Shown here piece after piece: positions 1-6,962 of a DNA stretch of 64,000 nt (position 1 is the first letter of the stretch; each line of letters opens with the position of its first letter). This stretch comes from JAFAXD01 sp963833605 (GTDB taxonomy: Bacteria > Pseudomonadota > Alphaproteobacteria > Rhizobiales > Xanthobacteraceae). Both the position numbers and the translations under genes were made by a program. Under the pieces are notes generated by a model that saw only the letters and a program-made list of their open reading frames with translations, searched no databases and was not told the DNA's origin. Where the stretch lies: contig CAWHYZ010000029.1 of assembly GCA_963833605.1 (NCBI GenBank), positions 1-64,000 on the forward strand, read 5' to 3'.

Positions 1-121
1 CTCGCGCAGAGCAAGGAACCCATCGGGTGTCTTCAGCACGACTGCAACAGAAATCCTCGGTGGCATGCGCGCTCGTCGCGAGCGCGGCCACGCATGCTGC
101 CAATAGAAGTACTCTCTTCAT
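1..121 (-). pseudogene. small secreted SH3-like protein, frameshifted, runs off left edge
   Basis: An ATG at 121 (minus) opens a clear signal peptide, MKRVLLLAACVAALATSAHA, followed by TEDFC. One extra T near 46-49 then shifts the frame. The alternative frame continues VVLKTPDGFLALRE to the window edge, which resembles the start of small periplasmic SH3-type proteins of rhizobia. Only the N-terminus is in the window. The frameshift reading comes directly from the sequence; the SH3 assignment is a family-level guess. Confidence 0.5.
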
Positions 122-136
122 TGGTCGCATCTGGGC

Positions 137-360
137 TCATCGCCACTGCTTGCCGGTCAGGCTCTCGCGTGGCGGCTGTTCCTTCCAGTTCGGCCGGGCG
201 TCCACCGATCATGCCGCACTTGGTGCACACCATGCGAAAACCACGGACGGCACGTCGTCGCCGTAGCTCAAAGTCGAGGCGTTCCTGTGTAGGCACTTCG
301 TTCAGGCAATGCACCATCAGCCCGCTGCACCCCCAACTCGCGCATGTTGCCGAGCGTCAT
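137..360 (-). pseudogene. small zinc-ribbon protein of the MTLGNMRE type, copy A, decayed
   Basis: Starts with MTLGNMRELGVQR at 360 and ends with a frame-shifted form of RPNWKEQPPRESLTGKQWR before TGA at 137-139. Pieces lie in three frames: the N-terminus, then MVHCLNE, then MVCTKCGMIGG (one half of a CxxC knuckle), then the conserved tail. At least two indels separate them, so no intact product is expected. Small proteins with MTLGNMR, a CxxCG knuckle and a DxRPNW tail are frequent in Bradyrhizobium-like genomes and have no known function. Other copies in this window lie at 1215-1452, 1666-1692, 2154-2177 and 10036-10263. Confidence 0.7.
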
Positions 361-654
361 CGGTGGGCCGGGCGAGGTGCTTGGGGTTCATTCGCTCTTC
401 GCTTCGCGCTCGATCGCCGCGACGGCGTCTAGCCGGTCATCCACCGAAGAAAATAATCATTTCGAGTAGCTCGTCAGGATCGGCGTCGCGGTGATCTTCC
501 AGGACGTGCCGCAAGGGTGTCCAACGTGCCCCGGCGACACGGTGATCGTTCGCCGTTCTCCGCGTTCGATCAGAAGCGGCGGCGTGGCGTTGGACGGCGG
601 GGGTGGCGGTGGCCATGGCGTCTTGTGCCGGATCGGCGCGATCGCCGCAAGCGG
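361..654. other. gap without a convincing gene
   Basis: On the minus strand one open stretch ends with LRHVLEDHRDADPDELLEM near 445-530. It looks protein-like but has no credible start and no recognisable domain. Nothing else supported is seen. Confidence 0.3.
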
Positions 655-818
655 TCAGTCATCATCCCGGCTGCTGATCTTCGTGACGGTGATCCAATTT
701 GACGCGCCGGTTCGATGTCAAACTGCTTGATCGCCGTCGCGATTGCTTTGGCCGCCATGACGGTCCCGAGGTGCTGCGGGTGCCGGATCAGATCGCGGAC
801 GGGGCATGTCAACGCCAT
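655..818 (-). pseudogene. short ORFan ending in VTKISSRDD, frameshifted
   Basis: ATG at 818 gives MALTCPVRDLIRHPQHLG followed by an alanine-rich helix. The frame breaks near 706 and continues in another frame as NWITVTKISSRDDD before TGA at 655-657. The same ending, NRIVVTKISQRDDEGG, recurs at 17135-17239, and a relative (NRIDVTKIS) lies near 17560. This makes a small lineage-specific family plausible. Function unknown. Confidence 0.5.
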
Positions 819-913
819 GGCTAAAACAGTTTGTTCGTTCGTTTGTAGGTCGCAGAAAACGTTTGAACCGCGTCGGTAGGAAGTGGGACTGAACTTCAAG
901 TGGCGGTGATGCA

Positions 914-1172
914 CTAGGCGTCAGAAACTGTTCCGAACACTCCAAGCTCGTTTCGTGTTGTGCCTGCCATCGGTGGCATGACCAACGAGTATCGTTAACC
1001 TCTACTGGCACGGGTACGTCCCGTTTTATCGTTTTCTTGTCGGGATCGACCGGAGATACATCGCTTACGTCCCGTGCTTGAAGTCGCGGGTTTCGAGCGT
1101 ACCCGAACACGAGAAGTATATGATTTCGGCCCGTGCCGGATTGGCGATGCCCAGCACGAACGCGGCGAGCAT
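914..1172 (-). pseudogene. small secreted protein, multiply frameshifted
   Basis: ATG at 1172 opens a short signal peptide (MLAAFVLGIANPARA) followed by EIIYFSCSGTLETRDF. The frame then terminates. Related coding sense continues in other frames: DKKTIKRDVPVPVEVNDT, then SLVMPPMAGTTRNELGVF ending TVSDA before TAG at 914-916. This pattern matches small exported proteins of unknown role seen in rhizobia. At least two indels are needed to restore it. Confidence 0.5.
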
Positions 1173-1214
1173 GATCGTGAAGTTTCACCTCCCATGCGAA
1201 AGGGCTTTGACGTT

Positions 1215-1452
1215 TCATCGCCATACCTTGCCCGTCAGGCTCTCGCGTGGCGGCTGCTCCTTCCAGTTCGGCCGGACATCGACACGTTTGCCGCCGCACG
1301 CGCTGCACCTCAGGCGAGGGATGAAGCTCGGGACCGTCGTGTCGACCCAGTAGCTCGACACGTCGAGCAATGCAGTATGCAGGCAGTCGGGCTTGAGGCA
1401 GGAGATCAACAACCGCTGCACCCCGAGCCTCGCGCATGTTGCCGAGCGTCAT
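1215..1452 (-). pseudogene. small zinc-ribbon protein of the MTLGNMRE type, copy B, one frameshift
   Basis: The best preserved copy. It begins MTLGNMRE at 1452; one inserted base in GAGGCTCGGG shifts the frame. The second frame then runs VQRLLISCLKPDC, a CSACGGKRVDVRPNWKEQ zinc-knuckle and tail, and ends ESLTGKVWR before TGA at 1215-1217. Cysteines at CLKPDC and CSAC could form a four-Cys site (inference). The in-frame lead GPPMTLGNMR upstream suggests the native start may lie before the ATG at 1452. Confidence 0.7.
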
Positions 1453-1665
1453 GGGCGGGCCGGCGGGGTGGCGCTGGTTCATGACCCCGATGCGACGATC
1501 GCCAAGCCCACGATCAACACTGCGACAACGGCGCAAATAATGATGAACTAGACAAGATGTGGTGGCGCTTGGCCTTGCCGAGCCACCACGGTGGCTGGGC
1601 CGATGTGGGCTGGTCGTCCATGCTGCTAACTCCCGATCAGTATCATCGCTTCTATTGCTTAATCC

Positions 1666-1692
1666 TCACTCGCGCATGTTGCCGAGCGTCAT
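1666..1692 (-). pseudogene. zinc-ribbon family N-terminal stub, copy C
   Basis: Only MTLGNMRE remains before a stop codon. The surrounding 23 bases (cgcatgttgccgagcgtcat and flanks) are nearly identical to the other copies, so this is a truncated relic and not a gene. Confidence 0.6.
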
Positions 1693-1839
1693 CGGGGGGC
1701 CAGGAACGTGAAAGATCAATTCCGCCGACAAATGTATCGCAAAAACTGCGCTGAGGGGATCCTAAATTAACGAGGCAGGCGGGTTGATCCGTACTTCGGG
1801 CCCTCATCTGTCAGATGACTTTGGCGCCAGCGCAATGCA

Positions 1840-2030
1840 ATTTGGAGACGGCTGATAGATGGTTTGAAGTTGCGCCAGAGAGACCTATCAATGTTCGAGC
1901 GACTATAATTCAGTTGGGAGTATTTGATCCTCAAAATCAATATATTAAGATATTTAAATACGAAGGAAGTTTGGAACCGATACCTATATTTTCTATCCCT
2001 GCGGTACCCCAGGTATACCGTTAGCCGAAA
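1840..2030. other. AT-rich patch in GC-rich DNA
   Basis: Around 1920-1980 only about a quarter of bases are G or C, far below the flanks. Short open frames cross it on both strands, but none has a recognisable domain. It is probably a remnant of acquired DNA (inference). Confidence 0.5.
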
Positions 2031-2153
2031 ACAAAGCTGTGCGCGAACACCAATTGAAAGGCGCTTGTCTACGCTAGCCTGTCTCCCGGCTGAGACAGTC
2101 GCGGTGGACCTTATAGCCGGTGCCAGCACGTCGAAATCCGAGCGCGCTAAAAT

Positions 2154-2177
2154 CCCGCGCATGTTGCCGAGCGTCAT
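2154..2177 (-). pseudogene. zinc-ribbon family N-terminal stub, copy D
   Basis: MTLGNMRG preceded in frame by PGPP, as in copies A and B. The reading frame continues without any zinc-knuckle and runs into the AT-rich patch. It is a further relic of the same family. Confidence 0.5.
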
Positions 2178-2202
2178 CGGCGGGCCGGGGGTTGTTTCAT
2201 CT

Positions 2203-2385
2203 TTATTGGCCGGGGGCGTCCCCCGCCAGTCGCGCCTCAGCTCGCTGCGCCAAGTGTTCATAATCCTGCGCAATGCGCAGCATTGTTTCCTTGGCTAGCG
2301 GGTTATGCGTTTCTTCCGCGATCGTGCGCATCTGCTCAGCACGTTCGCGCCAATGTTTGGGGTCGTTGATGAAGGACGCTGACAC
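2203..2385 (-). CDS. small helical hypothetical protein, 60 aa
   Basis: A GTG start at 2385 is preceded by GAGGGA at good spacing. The product contains NDPKHWRERAEQMRTIAEET and ends with an RAE-rich helix, so it is predicted all-alpha and soluble. Short proteins of this 'DPxHWRxRAEExR' type are common in Bradyrhizobium and relatives and have no assigned role. The protein at 4190-4369 looks like a distant member of the same class. Confidence 0.7.
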   Translation of the reverse strand: MSASFINDPKHWRERAEQMRTIAEETHNPLAKETMLRIAQDYEHLAQRAEARLAGDAPGQ

Positions 2386-2479
2386 TGGCAGTCCCTCTGT
2401 GCCGCGTGGACCGGAGTTTACGCCGCGCGGCGCGTGTTGACTAGGTCATCGGCGGGCCGCGGGTGCTTGCGCTCCGCCA

Positions 2480-2764
2480 TCATTCCTCCTTGCGCTTGGG
2501 TTCGGACGAGCGGCGATTGTGATCGAGGACGAACAATCGGATTGCCGATGACAGGTTGCTGTGCTTCCGCTCGTTGTCGATTGTGGACACGAGGTTTGGC
2601 AATGAAATTTTTCGAGTTGCTGCGATTTCCCTGAGCGCATTCCAGAAGGCATCTTCAAGGGTCACGCTGGTCTTGCGCCCGGCGACACTCATCGATCTTT
2701 TAATAAAGTGCGACGGTTTCCGGGGCGAGCCGGCGGGACGCTTGGCGTTCATGATGAAAACCAT
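2480..2764 (-). CDS. ribbon-helix-helix domain protein, 94 aa
   Basis: Residues about 24-80 carry the RHH_4 pattern: RSMSVAGRKTSVTLEDAFW, then LREIAATRKISLPNLV, and the closing SSAIRLFVLDHNR. Such proteins are small dimeric DNA-binding factors, a beta strand followed by two helices. ATG at 2764 is used; an ATG at 2752 is equally possible. No partner gene is adjacent, so the target is unknown. The family call is strong, the function only inferred. Confidence 0.82.
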   Translation of the reverse strand: MVFIMNAKRPAGSPRKPSHFIKRSMSVAGRKTSVTLEDAFWNALREIAATRKISLPNLVSTIDNERKHSNLSSAIRLFVLDHNRRSSEPKRKEE

Positions 2765-2871
2765 GCCATCCAGAACCGGCCAGCAACATCAGTGCAGCCA
2801 GCAGAACTAGTCCGATGAACACGGCAACTTGTCGCTGCGGCCGCGCCATTGTTCATCCTCGCAAGCACACT

Positions 2872-3090
2872 CTACCGCCATCTTTCCTCAATGATCCGGC
2901 TCGCCGCTGGCGCGTCCGGGTTTTTGACCTTGATCCAATCCTTCGATCGTCGTCCCGGCCGATACGGCCGATCGCGGGGCTTGGCGACGATACCTTCGAG
3001 CCCCATGGCGCAGGCGTGTTGGAAGATCGTCTCGCCCTCGGTGCTGGCAAGATGCTCGGACAATCGGATGCCGTCCGTGCCGGCTGGTGA
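2872..3090 (-). pseudogene. ATP-dependent DNA ligase, C-terminal fragment of the catalytic core
   Basis: The frame AGTDGIRLSEHLASTEGE, then HACAMGLEGIVAKPRD, YRPGRRSKDWIKVKN matches the end of the adenylation domain of LigD-type ATP-dependent ligases. The GLEGIVAK and DWIKVK elements (motifs IV-V region) are clear. Everything N-terminal is missing, and the 5' edge fuses into unrelated sequence near 3090. A matching N-terminal fragment, same strand, lies at 15034-15290. Confidence 0.75.
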
Positions 3091-3102
3091 GGTCTTCGGT
3101 AA

Positions 3103-3513
3103 TCAGCGCTTGGCCTTCGCTTTCGCCGTCGCACGAACGCGGACACTGGGCTGATCCTTCCGGAGATCGCGGAATTCCAAAGGCCCTTTGATGAGCTTTC
3201 GTTTGCGCTTTTCCTGTTCCTCTGTCGGGGCGGATTCGTCCGTCAGGCGGTCGATCACATCCCCGGCTAACTCGGTTGCCTGAGAAGCAGCTTTTTTCTT
3301 GTCCCGATGCCGCGCTGCGGCTGTACTCGCGAACGGACCCATCAGCGCAAGCTCCGCCAGCCGCCGAATGGCTTCGGGGCGGGAGGGATGATCGTTCTGG
3401 GACAAAATCCACTGATCGAGACGCCTCATCAGATCGGGCAGAATGCGCACGCCTATCAAGGTGCCCTTTCCCGTGGTCTTCGGGCGCCCTCTGTTTTCAC
3501 TTATTTTCGTCAT
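3103..3513 (-). CDS. CopG/RHH-like DNA-binding protein, 136 aa
   Basis: The start MTKISENRGRPKTTGKGTL is at 3513; a longer in-frame extension upstream is compositionally poor and rejected. Residues about 18-55 (GVRILPDLMRRLDQWILSQ, PSRPEAIRRLAELAL) form a ribbon-helix-helix core. The C-terminal half is basic and alanine-rich and ends KAKAKR. It is probably a transcriptional or plasmid-addiction-type regulator (inference). No toxin gene is seen next to it. The DNA ligase relic begins about 13 bp beyond its stop. Confidence 0.75.
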   Translation of the reverse strand: MTKISENRGRPKTTGKGTLIGVRILPDLMRRLDQWILSQNDHPSRPEAIRRLAELALMGPFASTAAARHRDKKKAASQATELAGDVIDRLTDESAPTEEQEKRKRKLIKGPLEFRDLRKDQPSVRVRATAKAKAKR

Positions 3514-3575
3514 GGAATTAAGGATAGCAAAAACTGGACCTATTGCCGAGGTGCGTTTGTGGCGCGCATATGAGG

Positions 3576-3803
3576 TCACCTCGGTGGGCGGGCGGAGCCG
3601 CTGGCGAGCCCCGCCGGGCGCCGCGCACCGCACTGCGCAGCCTTAATCGCGTCTAGCAATTCAGCCGAAGCCGGATGCTCGCCATAGTCTGTCTCGCGCC
3701 ACCAACGCCGCCGCAACTCCAGCGGCAGCTGAAACCATCCTGCAAAAGAAAAGCTCGCGCTCAAAATAGAACCCCCAATCAATTTTGGCCTACCACCACG
3801 CAA
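3576..3803 (-). CDS. small hypothetical protein with LPLELRRRWWRETDYG motif
   Basis: A TTG start at 3803 gives 75 aa; an internal TTG at 3758 is as likely. The central part, LPLELRRRWWRETDYG followed by PASAELLDAIKAA, resembles short hypothetical proteins of rhizobia. The C-terminus is low-complexity and may be beyond the natural end. Function unknown. Confidence 0.45.
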   Translation of the reverse strand: MRGGRPKLIGGSILSASFSFAGWFQLPLELRRRWWRETDYGEHPASAELLDAIKAAQCGARRPAGLASGSARPPR

Positions 3804-3926
3804 AACGAACCAGCGGTCTTTTCGAAATCAACGCGAGGCATCCTACGACCCGTCGGAACAACCGATTAGGCGCCGGCCACGGCGCGCATATCCCACCTCG
3901 GTCGGTTCGCTGACCGGCACCGGAAT

Positions 3927-3955
3927 TTGGACAAAATAAAATGTTCGAGTAGCAC
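3927..3955 (+). promoter_or_regulatory. candidate promoter for a small RNA
   Basis: TTGGAC at 3927-3932 and TAGCAC at 3950-3955 are separated by exactly 17 bases, a reasonable sigma-70-type arrangement for alphaproteobacteria. No coding sequence follows; the downstream DNA folds into hairpins ending in a terminator at 4036-4066. Confidence 0.4.
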
Positions 3956-3961
3956 CCCCAT

Positions 3962-4066
3962 ACTTCCCGCGAGACTGTTGCAAGCGTAGGCTTTTGCCTG
4001 GCTTCCCAGCTTCTGGGAAATCCCTCAAACTTGACAGCCCCGTCACCGTGGCGGGGCTTTTTATTT
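3962..4066 (+). ncRNA. candidate intergenic small RNA, about 105 nt
   Basis: Between a plausible promoter and a strong intrinsic terminator lie two further stem-loops. One is AGGC-TTTT-GCCT at 3988-3999. The other is the perfect TTCCCAG-CTT-CTGGGAA at 4003-4019, followed by a single-stranded AATCCCTC. There is no ORF of note inside. Three consecutive hairpins with a U-tract at the end is the usual form of a trans-acting sRNA. It matches no RNA family I recognise. Existence of a transcript is inference. Confidence 0.45.
4036..4066 (+). terminator. intrinsic terminator
   Basis: AGCCCCG (4036-4042) pairs perfectly with CGGGGCT (4052-4058) and is followed at once by TTTTTATTT. There is no plus-strand gene directly upstream, which is why a small RNA is proposed. 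Confidence 0.8.
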
Positions 4067-4189
4067 GCCCAAAGCTTTGGCGGCGCCTCGCCGCTTCTTT
4101 GTGCTGGTAGCTGTCCAAGCTCCGTGCTTAATGCACGACACGAATGGGCTACTTCGACAAAGCTTGGGTCACTAGGGGATAGAACGATA

Positions 4190-4369
4190 ATGCAGGGCAA
4201 GAAAGCAGATGAATACCGCGCTACGGCCTTACGATTTGATAAGCGAGCCAGGAATGTAGCCGACCCGATTACTCGGCAGCGCTTTTTAGACATCGCGCGC
4301 GGGTGGCGGGAACTTGCCGAGCTAACTGAGCACTCGTTAGGCGGCCGCGAGGGGACAGTCGCAGCTTGA
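4190..4369 (+). CDS. small helical hypothetical protein, 59 aa
   Basis: ATG at 4190 is preceded by AGGGGA at 4174-4179. The product starts MQGKKADEYRATALRFDKRA and continues with ITRQRFLDIARGWRELAELTEH. It is predicted to be two helices, like other short 'AExYRxRAxxF' proteins of rhizobia, including the one at 2203-2385. A longer in-frame extension upstream crosses the terminator and is rejected. Confidence 0.65.
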   Translation: MQGKKADEYRATALRFDKRARNVADPITRQRFLDIARGWRELAELTEHSLGGREGTVAA

Positions 4370-5090
4370 TCGCGATCGTGCCGTCCAGTCGAACCAGGGC
4401 CTGGGGCCACCGGCCTGACTTCGAGGCCTCGGATGCGTTTGACACTGCGAGGGCATGCGCCGAACACTGCCCAGGCCAGAAAAACGAACGGGTGAGTCAC
4501 CCTCCGAGCGCCGTGGGCCATTCCACGAGCGACCAACGTCCCCAAAATTTTCCGGCCGTAACTTTTTCTGGCCCTTCCAATAGTCCGAGGCTAAGTGCGC
4601 GCCTGCGTTACCCGTCGTTCGCGCGAGTGCGATTTTTTCCCTGCCCCTTCGTCCTGGCCGGGATTTCGATGCATTCGGCCGACCATTCTGGAATGCGCCG
4701 CCGCCGGCGCTGCCGCAGTCGGCCGATACCGAGCTAGGGTCAGGTGCCCGGCGACGGCGTGATGCGGGCCCGGCATCGCGTCCCCGTACACCCGGATTGA
4801 GCCCAATTCGACGCGCCGGTGCTTCCCAGAGGCTTCCAACGGCCGACATCATGGTGCCGGACGCGGCAAAGTCAGTGAATGCACGGGTGAAATGCGCAGA
4901 GCACCCGCTGATACTGGATCAGAGGTTCTCGCTATCGTGCTCGACGTCGATCACCGCAGGCCGCTCCACCGCAGGCAGCCATCCTCGTGATTGCTTTTTC
5001 GCACATCATTCCACAAAATCCACCTCCACAAGGAGGCACTGGGGGCACAACGAGGAGCATCTTCGATGTGCGATTACAGCCTAGAACATT
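4370..5090. other. 720-bp gap, no supported gene
   Basis: Open frames exist on both strands but are arginine/alanine-rich without domains, helix periodicity or ribosome binding sites. I see only diffuse protein-like stretches, such as SIRVYGDAMPGPHH on minus near 4740-4800, that cannot be assigned. Confidence 0.4.
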
Positions 5091-6490
5091 GAGCTAAGCT
5101 GGAATCTGGGTGACGACGTTTGATTGAAGGCGGCGTATCGAGGCGGGTGTCAAAGCCTGCCAGAACCTCCCCGAAAGGAGCGATACGCCATGTCGAAAGA
5201 TATCAGTGTCATTGCCTTCCGTCAGCCTGACGCTATCGATGATCCCTTGACCGAACTTGCCCGCGAAGGCGCTCGCCGAATATTGGCTCAGGTGCTGATT
5301 GCCGAAGCCGACGCCTTCGTTGCCATGTGGAAGGACTTGAAATTGCCGGATGGCCGCGACCGCGTCGTACGTCACGGCCATGGTCCGCATCGCGCGATCC
5401 AGACCGGGGTCGGGCCTGTCGAGGTGCGTCGCGCCAAGGTGCGCGACCGGGGCGACGTGGGCACAGAGGCGAAAATCCGCTTCACCTCGTCGATCCTGCC
5501 GAAGTGGGCGCGACGGACGAAGCGCCTCGACGCGCTGTTGCCAATTCTCTACCTGCGCGGGGTGTCAACCGGTGACTTCCAGGAGGCGCTTGCTGCCCTT
5601 CTGGGCAAAGACGCGCCGAACCTGTCGCCGGCCGTGATCTCGCGGCTGACGGCGGCGTGGCAGGTGGATTACGACGCTTGGCAGAAGCGCGATCTCTCGG
5701 CGCGACGATACGTGTACGTGTGGGCGGACGGGGTCTACCTGCAGGCCCGGATGGAAGACAATGCCGAATGCATGCTGGTGGTCATCGGCGCGACACCCGA
5801 AGGCAAGAAGGAACTCGTCGGCTTCCAGACCGGGGTGCGCGAGAGCGCGCAGAGCTGGCGTGAACTGCTCATCGACATCAAGCAGCGTGGGCTCGAGATC
5901 GCACCGGACCTCGCGGTCGGCGACGGCGCGCTCGGCTTCTGGAAGGCGATCGAGGAGGTCTTTCCGAGCACCAGGCACCAGCGGTGTTGGGTTCATAAGA
6001 CCGCCAACGTGCTGAACAAGGTCGCCCTCTCGGTCCAGGTCAACATGAAGGCAGACCTTCGTGAGATTTACGGCGCGCCGACGCGCGCGGCCGCCGAGGT
6101 GGCGATCGACGTGTTCGCCGACAAATACGGCGACAAGTACGACAAGGCGGTCGCCTGTCTGACGAAGGATCGAGAAGCTCTGCTCGCCTTCTTCGACTTC
6201 CCTGCCGAGCACTGGGACCATCTGCGCACGTCAAACCCGATCGAGAGCGTATTCGCCACCGTGCGTCATCGCACCGTGCGCACCAAGGGAGCACTATCGC
6301 CGAAGACCGCCAAGCTCATGGTGTTCAAACTCGTCAACGCCGCCGCAAAAACATGGCGGCGACTAAATGGCGAAAACCAGTTGCCGAAAGTCGTCCAAGG
6401 CGTCAAATTCAACAACGGAATCGAGGTCACTGAAATGCCGGCTCACCACGCCGCCTGATCGGCCTCGTCACCCAATCTCCTGCATAGCTC
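5091..6490 (+). mobile_element. IS256-family insertion sequence, 1400 bp
   Basis: The left end GAGCTAAGC... (5091-5117) and right end (6464-6490, read inverted) form 27-bp imperfect inverted repeats sharing GAGCTA and TGGGTGACGA. One intact transposase gene fills the interior. The 8-9 bp next to the two ends do not match each other, so no target duplication is visible; a deletion or rearrangement after insertion is possible. The right side abuts a truncated gene (6491-6654). Confidence 0.85.
5190..6458 (+). CDS. IS256-family (mutator-type) transposase, 422 aa
   Basis: ATG at 5190 follows AAAGGAG at 5174-5180. The full-length protein shows the family layout: N-terminal helical DNA-binding part, RHGHGPHRAIQTGVGPV, WADGVYLQ with the first catalytic Asp, LAVGDGALGFWKAI with the second Asp, HQRCWVHKTANVLNK, and TSNPIESVFATVRHRT with the catalytic Glu region near the C-terminus. 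It cuts and moves the 1.4-kb element. No frameshift is seen, so it may be active. Confidence 0.95.
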   Translation: MSKDISVIAFRQPDAIDDPLTELAREGARRILAQVLIAEADAFVAMWKDLKLPDGRDRVVRHGHGPHRAIQTGVGPVEVRRAKVRDRGDVGTEAKIRFTSSILPKWARRTKRLDALLPILYLRGVSTGDFQEALAALLGKDAPNLSPAVISRLTAAWQVDYDAWQKRDLSARRYVYVWADGVYLQARMEDNAECMLVVIGATPEGKKELVGFQTGVRESAQSWRELLIDIKQRGLEIAPDLAVGDGALGFWKAIEEVFPSTRHQRCWVHKTANVLNKVALSVQVNMKADLREIYGAPTRAAAEVAIDVFADKYGDKYDKAVACLTKDREALLAFFDFPAEHWDHLRTSNPIESVFATVRHRTVRTKGALSPKTAKLMVFKLVNAAAKTWRRLNGENQLPKVVQGVKFNNGIEVTEMPAHHAA

Positions 6491-6654
6491 GTCAACCGGA
6501 AATCTCCCCGGTTGCCGGCACCTCGCTCCTCATCCTCACGAACGCCGCGACGAACGACTATTACGTGCTCGTCTCCGGCCGTTGGTTCAAAGGCAAGGAC
6601 ATGAACGGGCCTTGGACCTATGTGCCAGGCAACGCGCTAACAAAAGCCGAGTGA
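6491..6654 (+). pseudogene. C-terminal fragment of a cell-envelope protein cut by the IS256 element
   Basis: Directly after the IS end, an open frame reads EISPVAGTSLLILTNAATND then YYVLVSGRWFKGKDMNGPW and ends YVPGNALTKAE at 6654. The YYVLxSGRWFKxxxLxGPW repeat is typical of large secreted repeat proteins sometimes labelled carbohydrate-binding family V/XII. The rest of the gene is absent on the left of the IS, so sequence was lost as well as interrupted. Confidence 0.65.
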
Positions 6655-6683
6655 GCGTGCTATTCTTGTCAAGGGAGAGGAGT

Positions 6684-6938
6684 ATGGGCGACATTGGGCA
6701 TTCTCGGTTCGCTGTCCGCAGGGCACCTGATCTCCTTGTCAATTCGATAACCTGCCGCCGCGTTCGTGTCCGAGCCCAAACATCAAAACGGACGAGCGGC
6801 CAGCTCGCGGCGGTGCCACTGGTGCGCCGGGCTCAACTTGACAACAAAATAGCAGCTATTCAAGCGCCGGCTGTCTCACGCCGCCGATTGAAAAAGGCGA
6901 TCGGCGGCAATCCGACTGGTTTGGGCCAGCCACCTTGA
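6684..6938 (+). CDS. hypothetical basic protein, 84 aa, doubtful
   Basis: ATG at 6684 is preceded by a very strong GGGAGAGGAG. The product MGDIGHSRFAVRRAPDLLVN... is rich in Arg and Ala with no motif. It ends 24 bp before the start of the multicopper oxidase, so it could be a leader gene, but only the ribosome binding site supports it. Confidence 0.3.
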   Translation: MGDIGHSRFAVRRAPDLLVNSITCRRVRVRAQTSKRTSGQLAAVPLVRRAQLDNKIAAIQAPAVSRRRLKKAIGGNPTGLGQPP

Positions 6939-6962
6939 CAGTTGCCAATCAGGGAGGGAGTC

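Noticed and set aside
3790..4545. 251-codon minus-strand frame
   Set aside because: It crosses the candidate small RNA, the terminator and the small plus-strand gene at 4190; composition is Arg/Ala/Pro-rich with no domain.
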